In this document: one piece after another, positions 1-7,064 of the stretch
Layout: each line of letters starts with the position of its first letter
How positions within the stretch are numbered: position 1 is the first letter of the stretch
From: Lachnospiraceae bacterium
Lineage (GTDB): Bacteria > Bacillota > Clostridia > Lachnospirales > Lachnospiraceae
Direction: 5' to 3'
Assembly: GCA_009774585.1 (NCBI GenBank)
Contig: VSOA01000203.1
Location: 1 to 7,095, forward strand
DNA length: 7,095 nt
Position numbers and translations under genes: made by a program
Notes under the pieces: model-generated
Told to the model about the DNA's origin: nothing
Databases searched by the model: none
The model's input: the letters and a program-made list of their open reading frames with translations, nothing else

Positions 1-2519
1 GGTATATTATACTTTTCTTCTTCCGGTATTTCTTCCATAGCGTCTTCGATATTTTCAAATTCCTGATTGCCATCGCTCAATTTCTCACGGACTTTGGCAA
101 TCTTAGCAACTTTGACGTTATCGTCCAAATTAATCATCTTCACGCCGGATGTAATTCTGCCAAGAGTCGAAATATCTTCCATACGAAGTTGTATGATAAT
201 TCCCTCAGTAGTGATCATCATAATTTCGTGATCGTCATTAACTGCTTTTACGCCGACAACATCGCCTGTCTTTTCTGTAATCTTATAACATTTAACACCT
301 TTACCACCACGTTTCTGTACAGTAAATTCTTCTAAATAAGTACGTTTACCCATACCGTTTTCTGATACAATCAGAAGAGAATCACCCTGATGATCAAGCT
401 GCATACCGACTATTTCGTCACCATCGGACAGATTCATACCAATCACGCCCATAGAAGATCTTCCTGTAGGACGTACATCCGTCTCTTTAAAGCGAATACA
501 CATACCAAGCTTTGTAATCAGGAATATTTCCGTTTCCATAGAAGTCGTCTTTACTTCAATCAATTCGTCATCTTCACGAAGATTGATAGCAGCAAGTCCA
601 TTTTTCCTTACATTGCTGAATTCCATCACAGAAGTCTTCTTAACAATGCCTCGTTTTGTCACCATGAAAAGATTCTTATTCTCTTCATATGCTTTAATCG
701 GAATCATAGCGGATATCTTTTCACCCGGATTAAGCTGCAGGATATTTACAATCGCAATTCCTCTGGACGTACGGCTTGATTCCGGAATTTCATAAGCTTT
801 CAAACGATACACACGACCCAAATTCGTAAAAAACATCAGATAATGATGGGTCGTAGTCATAAGAAGATCCTCAATATAATCTTCCTCTATCGTCTGCATT
901 CCTTTGATTCCTTTACCACCACGGTTTTGAGCCTTGAAATTATCTACTGTCATACGTTTCACATAACCGAGACTGGTCATGGCAATAACAGTATTCTCTT
1001 TCGGAATCAAATCTTCCATGTTGATATCATAGACGTCAAATCCAATCTGACTTCTTCTGTCATCACCGTATTTTTCGGCTGTAATAAGCATTTCTTCTTT
1101 AATTACACCAAGAAGCAGCTTTTCATCAGCAAGAATCGCTTTTAATTCAGCAATTTTAGCCAATAATTCTCTATGCTCATTCTCTAGTTTCTCTCTTTCC
1201 AGACCTGTAAGAGCACGCAGACGCATATCAACAATCGCCTGAGACTGTGCATCAGAAAGTTCAAAACGTTCAATTAATCTTTCCTTTGCAATTTGAGTCG
1301 TCTGACTGCTTCTGATAATCTGAATTACTTCATCAATGTGATCTAAAGCAATCAACAATCCCTGCAAAATATGATCTCTTTCTTCTGCTTTATTTAAATC
1401 ATATTTTGTTCTTCTCGTTACCACATCTTCCTGATGTTTCAAATAATGAGTCAACATATCAAGAAGATTCATAACTTTCGGTTCGTTATTGACAAGAGCC
1501 AGCATAATCACACCGAAAGAATCTTGTAACTGTGTATGTTTATATAATTGATTCAAAATAACATTAGCATTTGCATCTTTACGAAGCTCTATGACAATTC
1601 TCATACCTTCACGGTTTGTCTCATCGCGAAGATCTGTAATTCCATCTATTTTCTTTAACTTGACTAAATCGGCAATTTTAAGAATCAAGTTTGCTTTGTT
1701 TACCATATAGGGAAGTTCTGTAACAATAATACGACTTTTACCATTTGGCATCGTCTCAATATCCGTCACTGCGCGAACTCTTACCTTACCCCGCCCGGTA
1801 CGATAAGCTTCTTCCGCACCTCTTGTCCCTAAGATAATACCACCGGTAGGAAAATCCGGCGCTTTGACAATACTTAATATTTCTTCTATTTCTGTCTGTC
1901 TGTTTTCATTCACTCTGTTGTCTATGATCTTAACAACAGCATTCACTACTTCACGCAGATTATGAGGCGGAATATTAGTAGCCATTCCTACTGCAATACC
2001 AGAAGTACCATTAACAAGCAGATTAGGATATCGACTTGGAAGTACGGTAGGTTCCTTCTCCGTATCGTCAAAGTTCGGTACAAAATCTACGGTATCTTTA
2101 TTGATATCTGCAAGAAGTTCCATAGAAATCTTACTCAGTCTCGCTTCTGTATAACGCATAGCGGCAGCGCCGTCTCCATCTACAGAACCAAAGTTACCAT
2201 GACCATCTACAAGCGGATAACGGGTTGACCATTCCTGCGCCATATTAACAAGCGCACCATAAATAGAACTGTCTCCATGAGGATGATATTTACCCATCGT
2301 ATCACCGACGATACGCGCACTCTTTCTATGAGGCTTATCCGGACCATTATTCAACTCAATCATGGAATACAGAACTCTACGCTGTACAGGTTTCAAACCG
2401 TCTCTTACATCAGGAAGCGCACGAGCGGCAATAACACTCATGGCATAATCAATGTAAGAATCTTCCATCTTTTTCTTAAGGTCAACTTCCTCAATTTTAT
2501 CAAAAATTTGATCGTCCAT
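1..2519 (-). CDS. gyrA: DNA gyrase subunit A, C-terminal end cut by window edge
   Basis: This is the breakage-reunion subunit of DNA gyrase, the type IIA topoisomerase that adds negative supercoils in the cytoplasm. The frame is open for 839 codons from ATG 2519 to the window edge with no stop, so the 3' end is missing. The start reads MDDQIFDKIEEVDLKKKMED. The catalytic tyrosine is Y123 in AAMRYTEARLSK, next to R122. The quinolone-determining stretch HPHGDSSIYG has S84 but G88 where E. coli has D87. Residues from about 360 to 490 are the helical, coiled-coil-like part. The C-terminal beta-pinwheel shows six blade motifs: the GyrA box QNRGGKG (531-537), SRGIAI (near 586), KNGLAAINL (near 640), SMGVIGMNL (near 690), a second box-like QKRGGKG (735-741) and TSGVKMINL (near 791). 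The box and the neighbouring gyrB favour GyrA over ParC. The visible end is an acidic tail. It starts 20 bases after gyrB, so co-transcription is likely. Confidence 0.98.
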   Translation of the reverse strand, partial: MDDQIFDKIEEVDLKKKMEDSYIDYAMSVIAARALPDVRDGLKPVQRRVLYSMIELNNGPDKPHRKSARIVGDTMGKYHPHGDSSIYGALVNMAQEWSTRYPLVDGHGNFGSVDGDGAAAMRYTEARLSKISMELLADINKDTVDFVPNFDDTEKEPTVLPSRYPNLLVNGTSGIAVGMATNIPPHNLREVVNAVVKIIDNRVNENRQTEIEEILSIVKAPDFPTGGIILGTRGAEEAYRTGRGKVRVRAVTDIETMPNGKSRIIVTELPYMVNKANLILKIADLVKLKKIDGITDLRDETNREGMRIVIELRKDANANVILNQLYKHTQLQDSFGVIMLALVNNEPKVMNLLDMLTHYLKHQEDVVTRRTKYDLNKAEERDHILQGLLIALDHIDEVIQIIRSSQTTQIAKERLIERFELSDAQSQAIVDMRLRALTGLEREKLENEHRELLAKIAELKAILADEKLLLGVIKEEMLITAEKYGDDRRSQIGFDVYDINMEDLIPKENTVIAMTSLGYVKRMTVDNFKAQNRGGKGIKGMQTIEEDYIEDLLMTTTHHYLMFFTNLGRVYRLKAYEIPESSRTSRGIAIVNILQLNPGEKISAMIPIKAYEENKNLFMVTKRGIVKKTSVMEFSNVRKNGLAAINLREDDELIEVKTTSMETEIFLITKLGMCIRFKETDVRPTGRSSMGVIGMNLSDGDEIVGMQLDHQGDSLLIVSENGMGKRTYLEEFTVQKRGGKGVKCYKITEKTGDVVGVKAVNDDHEIMMITTEGIIIQLRMEDISTLGRITSGVKMINLDDNVKVAKIAKVREKLSDGNQEFENIEDAMEEIPEEEKYNI

Positions 2520-2533
2520 TCCGTAACCATGTA

Positions 2534-2540
2534 CCTTTCT
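2534..2540 (-). promoter_or_regulatory. gyrA ribosome binding site, long spacer
   Basis: AGAAAGG matches the upstream part of the Bacillota Shine-Dalgarno complement (AGAAAGGAGGTGA). Its first A is the last base of the gyrB TAA stop. The spacer to ATG 2519 is 14 bases, longer than usual, and holds an out-of-frame ATG (first base 2530) 11 bases before the true start. No in-frame ATG, GTG or TTG lies between this site and 2519, so 2519 is the only reasonable start. GGTTA, 4 bases before the start, may extend pairing weakly. Confidence 0.65.
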
Positions 2541-4456
2541 TAGATGTCGAGGTTTTTAACGAATTTCGCATTTTCTTCTATAAAAATCCGACGTGGTTCA
2601 ACTTTATCGCCCATTAATGTATTAAAAGTAAGATCTACTTCCGACTCCTCTTCTTCGTTAATATTTACCCTTAAAAGAATACGTCTTTCAGGATCCATAG
2701 TCGTCTCCCACAACTGGTCGGCATCCATCTCACCTAACCCTTTATAACGTTGAATCTTATTGTTCTGATCACGTCCTACTTCTGCGAGAATTTTGTCCAG
2801 TTCCTCGTCGCTGTATGCATACCATACCTGTCTGTTTTTTTCTAACTTATACAGAGGAGGTTTAGCCAGATATACATGTCCCTGCTTGATCAGTTCAGGC
2901 ATAAATCGATAAATAAAAGTGAGCATTAATGTAGCAATATGTGCTCCATCCACATCGGCATCCGTCATAATAATAATTTTATCATATCTTAATTTACTGA
3001 TATCAAAATCATCATGAATACCTGTTCCAAATGCCGTAATCATAGCTTTAATTTCAGCATTGGCATATATTTTATCAAGTCTTGCCTTTTCAACATTTAA
3101 TATTTTACCACGAAGTGGAAGAATAGCTTGTGTAGCACGACTTCTGGCAGTTTTAGCGGAACCTCCCGCAGAATCGCCCTCTACAATATAAATCTCACAA
3201 TTCTTAGGATCTTTATCCGAACAATCAGCTAATTTACCCGGCAAAGCGCTTCCTTCAAGCGCCGTCTTACGACGTGTTAAATCTCTCGCTTTTCTGGCTG
3301 CTTCTCTGGCACGCTGTGCCAATATTGATTTTTCACAAATTGTTTTAGCCACCGTAGGATTCTGTTCCAAGAAATAAGTAAGCTGCTCGCTCACTACATT
3401 ATCAACGGCACCTCTTGCCTCGGAATTGCCAAGTTTCTGCTTTGTCTGACCTTCAAACTGAGGATCTTCAATCTTAACACTGATTATAGCTGTAAGACCT
3501 TCTCTTATATCCTCACCGGAAAGATTTGCTTCGTTATCTTTTAACAGTTTATTATTACGTGCATAATCGTTAAATGTTTTCGTCAATGCGTTTCTAAAAC
3601 CTACTAAATGAGTGCCTCCTTCAGGAGTATTAATATTATTTACAAAAGTATATACACTCTCGTTATAAGAATCATTATGCTGTAATGCCACTTCTACATA
3701 AACACCATTTTTAGTGCCTTCAAAATACATAACATCGTTATAAAGAGATTCTTTACTCTTATTCAGATATGTAACGAACTCTTTAATACCGCCTTCATAA
3801 TGAAATTCTTTCTTCTGTTCTTTGCCTTCTCTTGCATCAATAAGAACTATTTTCAATCCTTTTGTAAGAAAAGCAGTTTCTCTGAGTCGAGTCTTTAATG
3901 TATCATAATCATAAACCGTATCCTCAAATATTGTAGCATCCGGTTTAAAATGTACTTTTGTACCTGTTTTATCCTGTTCACAATCACCCACAACTTTGAG
4001 AGGATAACATACATGTCCTCTTTCATAACGTTGTTTATATATCTTACTATCAGAGCATATTTCTACTTCAAGCCAATCAGAAAGTGCATTTACGACAGAA
4101 GCTCCTACTCCATGTAATCCACCTGACACTTTATATCCACCACCGCCGAATTTGCCACCGGCATGAAGAATTGTAAATACAACTTCCACAGCAGGAATAC
4201 CGGCTTTATGATTGATTCCTACAGGGATACCTCTTCCGTTATCTTCTACGGTAACAGAATTATCTTCATTAATAGTTACATAAATTGTATCACATATACC
4301 TGCAAGCGCTTCATCTACAGAATTATCAACAATCTCGTATACAAGATGATGAAGACCTCTCAGAGAAGTACTTCCTATATACATTCCCGGTCTCTTTCTT
4401 ACAGCTTCAAGACCTTCGAGAATCTGTATTTGATCTGCGCCATATTCATTAGCCAT
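2540..4456 (-). CDS. gyrB: DNA gyrase subunit B
   Basis: This is the ATPase subunit of gyrase, which drives strand passage with GyrA. From ATG 4456 it is 638 residues, the usual length for Gram-positive GyrB without the insertion of proteobacterial forms. The GHKL ATPase domain shows catalytic E41 and N45 in YEIVDNSVDEA, D72 and G76 in EDNGRGIP, K102 in HAGGKFGGGG, and the lid GGLHGVG (112-118). The transducer domain carries QTKQKLGN (337-344) with the ATP-contacting lysine K339. The TOPRIM domain has EGDSAGGSAK (426-435) and TDADVDGAH (498-506), giving E426, D501 and D503 for metal binding, followed by RYKGLGEMDADQLWETTM (570-587). An in-frame TTG at 4501 would add 15 residues overlapping recF. 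It is rejected because MANEYGADQIQ matches the family N-terminus. ParE is the alternative, but the recF-gyrB-gyrA context decides. Confidence 0.98.
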   Translation of the reverse strand: MANEYGADQIQILEGLEAVRKRPGMYIGSTSLRGLHHLVYEIVDNSVDEALAGICDTIYVTINEDNSVTVEDNGRGIPVGINHKAGIPAVEVVFTILHAGGKFGGGGYKVSGGLHGVGASVVNALSDWLEVEICSDSKIYKQRYERGHVCYPLKVVGDCEQDKTGTKVHFKPDATIFEDTVYDYDTLKTRLRETAFLTKGLKIVLIDAREGKEQKKEFHYEGGIKEFVTYLNKSKESLYNDVMYFEGTKNGVYVEVALQHNDSYNESVYTFVNNINTPEGGTHLVGFRNALTKTFNDYARNNKLLKDNEANLSGEDIREGLTAIISVKIEDPQFEGQTKQKLGNSEARGAVDNVVSEQLTYFLEQNPTVAKTICEKSILAQRAREAARKARDLTRRKTALEGSALPGKLADCSDKDPKNCEIYIVEGDSAGGSAKTARSRATQAILPLRGKILNVEKARLDKIYANAEIKAMITAFGTGIHDDFDISKLRYDKIIIMTDADVDGAHIATLMLTFIYRFMPELIKQGHVYLAKPPLYKLEKNRQVWYAYSDEELDKILAEVGRDQNNKIQRYKGLGEMDADQLWETTMDPERRILLRVNINEEEESEVDLTFNTLMGDKVEPRRIFIEENAKFVKNLDI

Positions 4457-4460
4457 TTGT

Positions 4461-4477
4461 TCACCATGCCCTTCTTT
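4461..4477 (-). promoter_or_regulatory. gyrB ribosome binding region, split Shine-Dalgarno
   Basis: Two purine-rich pieces precede ATG 4456. AAAGAAGG (4477-4470) ends 13 bases upstream of it. GGTGA (4465-4461) ends 4 bases upstream and fits the downstream part of the AGGAGGTGA complement at normal spacing. The pair supports the ATG at 4456 over the TTG at 4501. An out-of-frame ATG (first base 4467) lies between them, again exactly 11 bases before the true start, as in gyrA. Confidence 0.6.
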
Positions 4478-4488
4478 GATGCAACAGT

Positions 4489-5598
4489 CTACATGCTGCA
4501 ATCAGTAAACCCTATATTTTTATTTACTATTTTACCATTTTCTATATGAAAAACTTTGTCGATTTCAAATCTGTTATTCACAAATTCGTCTAAACCTGTA
4601 CATGTGATAATCGTTTGAATATCACCGATTGTACTGAGCAGATAATTTTGTCTATTACTGTCAAGTTCAGACAATACATCATCCAAAAGAAGTACCGGAT
4701 TTTCCTTTGTTATTTTTTTAACCATTTCTATTTCCGACAATTTAAGAGATAATGCTGCCGTTCTCTGCTGACCCTGCGATCCGAATTTACGAATATCAAT
4801 ATTTCCTACCTTAAAACAAAAATCATCTCTGTGAGGACCTGTCGAAGTCTGCTTTAATTTAATATCCTTTTCCTGATTCATGTTAAGAATATTATTGTAA
4901 TCTTCTATCATGACATCAGGTTCATAACAAATAATAAGATCCTCTTTACCGCCCGACAATTTCCTATGTATTTCAAATATAATTTCATTTAATTGCTCTA
5001 CAAATAATTTCCTTCTTTCTATAATCTTGCTTCCGAAAGAAATAAGTTGAGAATCCCATATATTCAAAGTATCTCTGAGAGAAGGATTAAAATACATATC
5101 TTTGAGAAGTTTGTTGCGTTGATTTACGATTTTGTTATAGTGATTAAGATTATAGAGATAAAATTGATCTAATTGACACAACTCCATATCTACAAATCTT
5201 CTTCTCTCCGCAGGACCGTTTTTAATAATACTTAAATCTTCCGGAGAAAAGAAAACTACGTTCAATAAACCGATTAATTCTGCTGCCTTTTTAATTTTCT
5301 GCCCATCTATCGCTATTCCTTTGGACTTATTCTTGCGTAAATGCATATCAACTCTCGTTTCTATACCGTCTTTTTCAAGATAAGTTCTTATATGAGCTTC
5401 TTCTTTATCAAAATTAACAATATCCCTGTCCTTACTTCCTTTATGAGATTTCGTAATAGCAGACAAATAAATGGCTTCCAGAATATTAGTCTTACCCTGC
5501 GCATTATCGCCATACAAAATATTTGTCCCTTCACTGAATTCAATATGTAAGGAATCGTAATTTCTGAAATCTGCTAATTCTAATGATTTTATAATCAT
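4489..5598 (-). CDS. recF: RecF, DNA replication and repair ATPase
   Basis: RecF is an SMC/ABC-type ATPase that acts with RecO and RecR to place RecA on gapped DNA at stalled forks. The product is 369 residues, full length for the family. The N-terminal strand MIIKSLELADFRNY is typical. The Walker A loop GDNAQGKT is at 30-37. Family motifs VVFFSPEDL (114-122), GPAERRRFVD (128-137) and TGPHRDDF (253-260) follow in order. The ABC signature is GSQGQQRTAALSLKL (273-287), Walker B is VLLLDD (302-307) and the D-loop is LSELD (309-313). All ATPase motifs are intact. Its ATG shares one base with the yaaA stop (TGATG), which suggests translational coupling. The only Shine-Dalgarno-like sequence is a weak AGGG at 5612-5609, 10 bases away. 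Its TAG lies 32 bases before gyrB. No remB (extB) gene lies between them, unlike in B. subtilis. Confidence 0.98.
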   Translation of the reverse strand: MIIKSLELADFRNYDSLHIEFSEGTNILYGDNAQGKTNILEAIYLSAITKSHKGSKDRDIVNFDKEEAHIRTYLEKDGIETRVDMHLRKNKSKGIAIDGQKIKKAAELIGLLNVVFFSPEDLSIIKNGPAERRRFVDMELCQLDQFYLYNLNHYNKIVNQRNKLLKDMYFNPSLRDTLNIWDSQLISFGSKIIERRKLFVEQLNEIIFEIHRKLSGGKEDLIICYEPDVMIEDYNNILNMNQEKDIKLKQTSTGPHRDDFCFKVGNIDIRKFGSQGQQRTAALSLKLSEIEMVKKITKENPVLLLDDVLSELDSNRQNYLLSTIGDIQTIITCTGLDEFVNNRFEIDKVFHIENGKIVNKNIGFTDCSM

Positions 5599-5807
5599 CA
5601 GTTTTCTACCCTAACTTGTTGTCCATCAAACTCTATTATATCACCAGCATGGATTTTTTTGCCGCGCTGTACTTCCACTTCGCCGTTTACTTTAACAAAT
5701 CCTTCCTGTATTTCTATCTTGGCGTCCACACCGGAATCTACTAATCCGGCTAATTTCAATGCCTGTCCGAGTTTGATATATTCGTCTTTTATTTTAATTG
5801 TTTCCAT
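5598..5807 (-). CDS. yaaA: YaaA, S4-domain RNA-binding protein
   Basis: This small protein of 69 residues consists of little more than one S4 RNA-binding fold. The first helix pair is LGQALKLAGLVDSGVDAK (13-30), and the loop-strand part reads VKVNGEVEVQRGKKIHAGD (38-56), the usual S4 pattern of V-x-VNG followed by RGKK and GD. Size and position between dnaN and recF match the B. subtilis gene yaaA (rlbA), whose product is linked to late 50S ribosomal subunit assembly. The RNA target here cannot be read from the sequence. The ATG at 5807 has AAAGAAG six bases upstream. The stop TGA overlaps the recF ATG by one base. It follows dnaN after a 99-base gap, the longest gap between complete genes in the window. 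Confidence 0.93.
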   Translation of the reverse strand: METIKIKDEYIKLGQALKLAGLVDSGVDAKIEIQEGFVKVNGEVEVQRGKKIHAGDIIEFDGQQVRVEN

Positions 5808-5813
5808 ATTTTG

Positions 5814-5820
5814 CTTCTTT
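5814..5820 (-). promoter_or_regulatory. yaaA ribosome binding site
   Basis: AAAGAAG is a moderate Shine-Dalgarno match six bases before ATG 5807, a normal spacing. No other in-frame start with a comparable site lies nearby. Confidence 0.5.
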
Positions 5821-5823
5821 ATA

Positions 5824-5841
5824 CTTCATGATTCTTCATGA
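5824..5841. repeat. Two copies of CTTCATGA at 10-base spacing upstream of yaaA
   Basis: CTTCATGA occurs at 5824-5831 and 5834-5841, exactly 10 bases apart, about one helical turn. The second copy sits within the palindrome TTCATGAA. The pair lies 17-34 bases before the yaaA start. Such spacing fits a protein-binding site, but in AT-rich sequence a short repeat can also be chance. No regulator is suggested. Confidence 0.4.
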
Positions 5842-5877
5842 AAATGCAATCAACTTATTTAATATATCTACATTCTA

Positions 5878-5902
5878 TAAAATTTAAACATTACAAATTT
5901 TA
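5878..5902. repeat. AT-only inverted repeat after dnaN
   Basis: TAAAATTT (5878-5885) and AAATTTTA (5895-5902) form a perfect 8-base inverted repeat with a 9-base loop. It begins 5 bases beyond the dnaN stop. With no G or C in the stem the hairpin would be weak. It could be a poor attenuator, a bend or mere AT-rich sequence. I do not call it a terminator. No convincing promoter for yaaA was found in the 99-base gap. Confidence 0.3.
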
Positions 5903-5906
5903 AATA

Positions 5907-7016
5907 TTAATTAACCGTCGTAAAATTGACCGGAAGAATAACATAGATATATGTTTCTTCAGCATTTCTTATAAAACAAGGCGCTTTCGGATTTACCATA
6001 TAAAGATCTACCTCTTCATCCTCAATGACACGCAAAGAATCAATCAAGAACTTAGGATTAAATCCTATCATAAGATCCTTTCCTTCTTTGTTGATATCTA
6101 TTTCTTCATCCATACTTCCAACAGTGGAATTCATTTTGAGTTCCATTGCCGTATCAGATATACTGATAATAATAGGTTTCTTATCTCCTTCTTTTACGAG
6201 AAGTGTAGCTCTGTCTATACAATTCAATAATTCTTTTTTATTTATCTTTACTTTTGTCTCATAATCACTCGAAAGCATCTGGTCAATCTTGAAATATTCT
6301 CCTTCTATCAATCTTGACACAACAATTGTTCTGTTAAATTCAAACAAAATATGTTTATTTGTAAAATAAATATTTACATCTTTGTCCATATCTCCTGAAA
6401 GAATTTTACTGATTTCATTTAATGTTTTACCCGGAACTACTACTTTTTTATCTTCATAAGAATTTTTCAATCTGATTTTTCTGATTGATATTCTATGACC
6501 ATCAAGAGAAACTATTTTTAAAGTATTATTATTAATTTCAAACAGCTCTCCAGTCATTAATTTATTATTATCATTATCAGATATAGAAAAGATTGTCTGC
6601 CTGATTACTTCTTTCAAGGTAAACTGAGATACTATAACGCTGTCATTTCTTTCAATTTCCGGAAGAAATGAAAAATCTTCTCCTGATTTACCTATAATAT
6701 TAAATTTAGCTTTTTCACAAGTAATCGTTGTCTTATAAGAATCTGATGTTTCTATTGTAATATCATTGTCAGGAAGCTTTCTTACAATTTCTAAAAATAT
6801 TTTTGCGTCCAGAGCAATGATTCCCTTATCTATGATTTCCCCATCAATCGTAGTTTCTATTCCTAATTCCATATCATTAGCCGTAAGTTTAATTTCACCG
6901 CTTCTCGTATCTACGAGAATGCATTCCAGAATAGACATAGTAGTCTTACTTGGAACAGCTTTCGAAACAATTTGAACACCATTTAACAAATTAGATTTTG
7001 TACATACAATTTTCAT
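5907..7016 (-). CDS. dnaN: DNA polymerase III beta subunit (sliding clamp)
   Basis: DnaN forms the ring-shaped dimer that slides on DNA and tethers the replicative polymerase and repair partners. From ATG 7016 the product is 369 residues, the normal clamp length, and begins MKIVCTKSNLLNGVQIVSKA. The three clamp domains can be followed. Domain I has KTTMSILECILV and LTANDMELGIE. Domain II has LMTGELFEI and SLDGHRISIRK (near 170-180). Domain III has SRLIEGEYFKIDQM (234-247), IGFNPKFLIDSLR (317-329) and NPKAPCFI. The C-terminus is YVILPVNFTTVN. The P362 cleft residue is kept, but asparagine stands where many clamps have arginine (LPVR, MPMR), and the tail runs a few residues further. An in-frame ATG at 7049 would add 11 residues but places the Shine-Dalgarno inside the gene, so it is rejected. 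By standard gene order dnaA should lie upstream, beyond the window. Confidence 0.97.
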   Translation of the reverse strand: MKIVCTKSNLLNGVQIVSKAVPSKTTMSILECILVDTRSGEIKLTANDMELGIETTIDGEIIDKGIIALDAKIFLEIVRKLPDNDITIETSDSYKTTITCEKAKFNIIGKSGEDFSFLPEIERNDSVIVSQFTLKEVIRQTIFSISDNDNNKLMTGELFEINNNTLKIVSLDGHRISIRKIRLKNSYEDKKVVVPGKTLNEISKILSGDMDKDVNIYFTNKHILFEFNRTIVVSRLIEGEYFKIDQMLSSDYETKVKINKKELLNCIDRATLLVKEGDKKPIIISISDTAMELKMNSTVGSMDEEIDINKEGKDLMIGFNPKFLIDSLRVIEDEEVDLYMVNPKAPCFIRNAEETYIYVILPVNFTTVN

Positions 7017-7017
7017 T

Positions 7018-7026
7018 TGTGTATAT
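7018..7026 (-). promoter_or_regulatory. Possible DnaA box at the dnaN start
   Basis: ATATACACA on the minus strand differs from the DnaA-box consensus TTATNCACA only at the first base. It ends one base before the dnaN ATG. DnaA boxes are known in dnaA-dnaN intergenic regions of Bacillota, so the place is plausible. A single copy within 79 visible bases is weak evidence. Confidence 0.3.
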
Positions 7027-7029
7027 TTT

Positions 7030-7036
7030 CCTTTCT
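7030..7036 (-). promoter_or_regulatory. dnaN ribosome binding site, long spacer
   Basis: AGAAAGG, preceded by TA and followed by A, is a good match to the Bacillota anti-Shine-Dalgarno tail. Its 13-base spacer to ATG 7016 is long, much as in gyrA. It decides the start: the in-frame ATG at 7049 lies upstream of it. Confidence 0.65.
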
Positions 7037-7064
7037 TACATATGAACAATGATTGAAGCTGCCG

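Noticed and set aside
390..779. Plus-strand open frame of 129 codons inside gyrA
   Set aside because: It lies wholly antisense to a well-conserved gyrA frame, resembles no protein family I recognise and has a composition typical of a reverse-strand shadow.
4457..4501. Longer gyrB start at TTG 4501
   Set aside because: The added 15 residues overlap recF and do not look like a GyrB N-terminus. The ATG at 4456 has GGTGA four bases upstream and begins with the typical MANEYGADQIQ.
4163..4549. Plus-strand open frame of 128 codons across the recF-gyrB junction
   Set aside because: It is antisense to the gyrB N-terminus and the recF end, both of which show intact motifs. It has no convincing ribosome binding site or family resemblance.
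5808..5860. Promoter for yaaA from TTGATT or TTGCAT with TATAAA on the minus strand
   Set aside because: Spacers are 24 and 20 bases instead of about 17, and transcription would begin almost at the start codon.
5878..5902. Rho-independent terminator after dnaN
   Set aside because: The stem has no G or C pairs and no distinct T-run following a stable hairpin, so it does not meet the usual pattern.
7017..7049. Longer dnaN start at ATG 7049
   Set aside because: The extension would encode the Shine-Dalgarno sequence itself, and MKIVCTK at 7016 is the normal clamp N-terminus.
7037..7064. Promoter for dnaN from TTTACG with TCATAT on the minus strand
   Set aside because: The 17-base spacing fits, but the -10 matches the consensus at only three of six positions.
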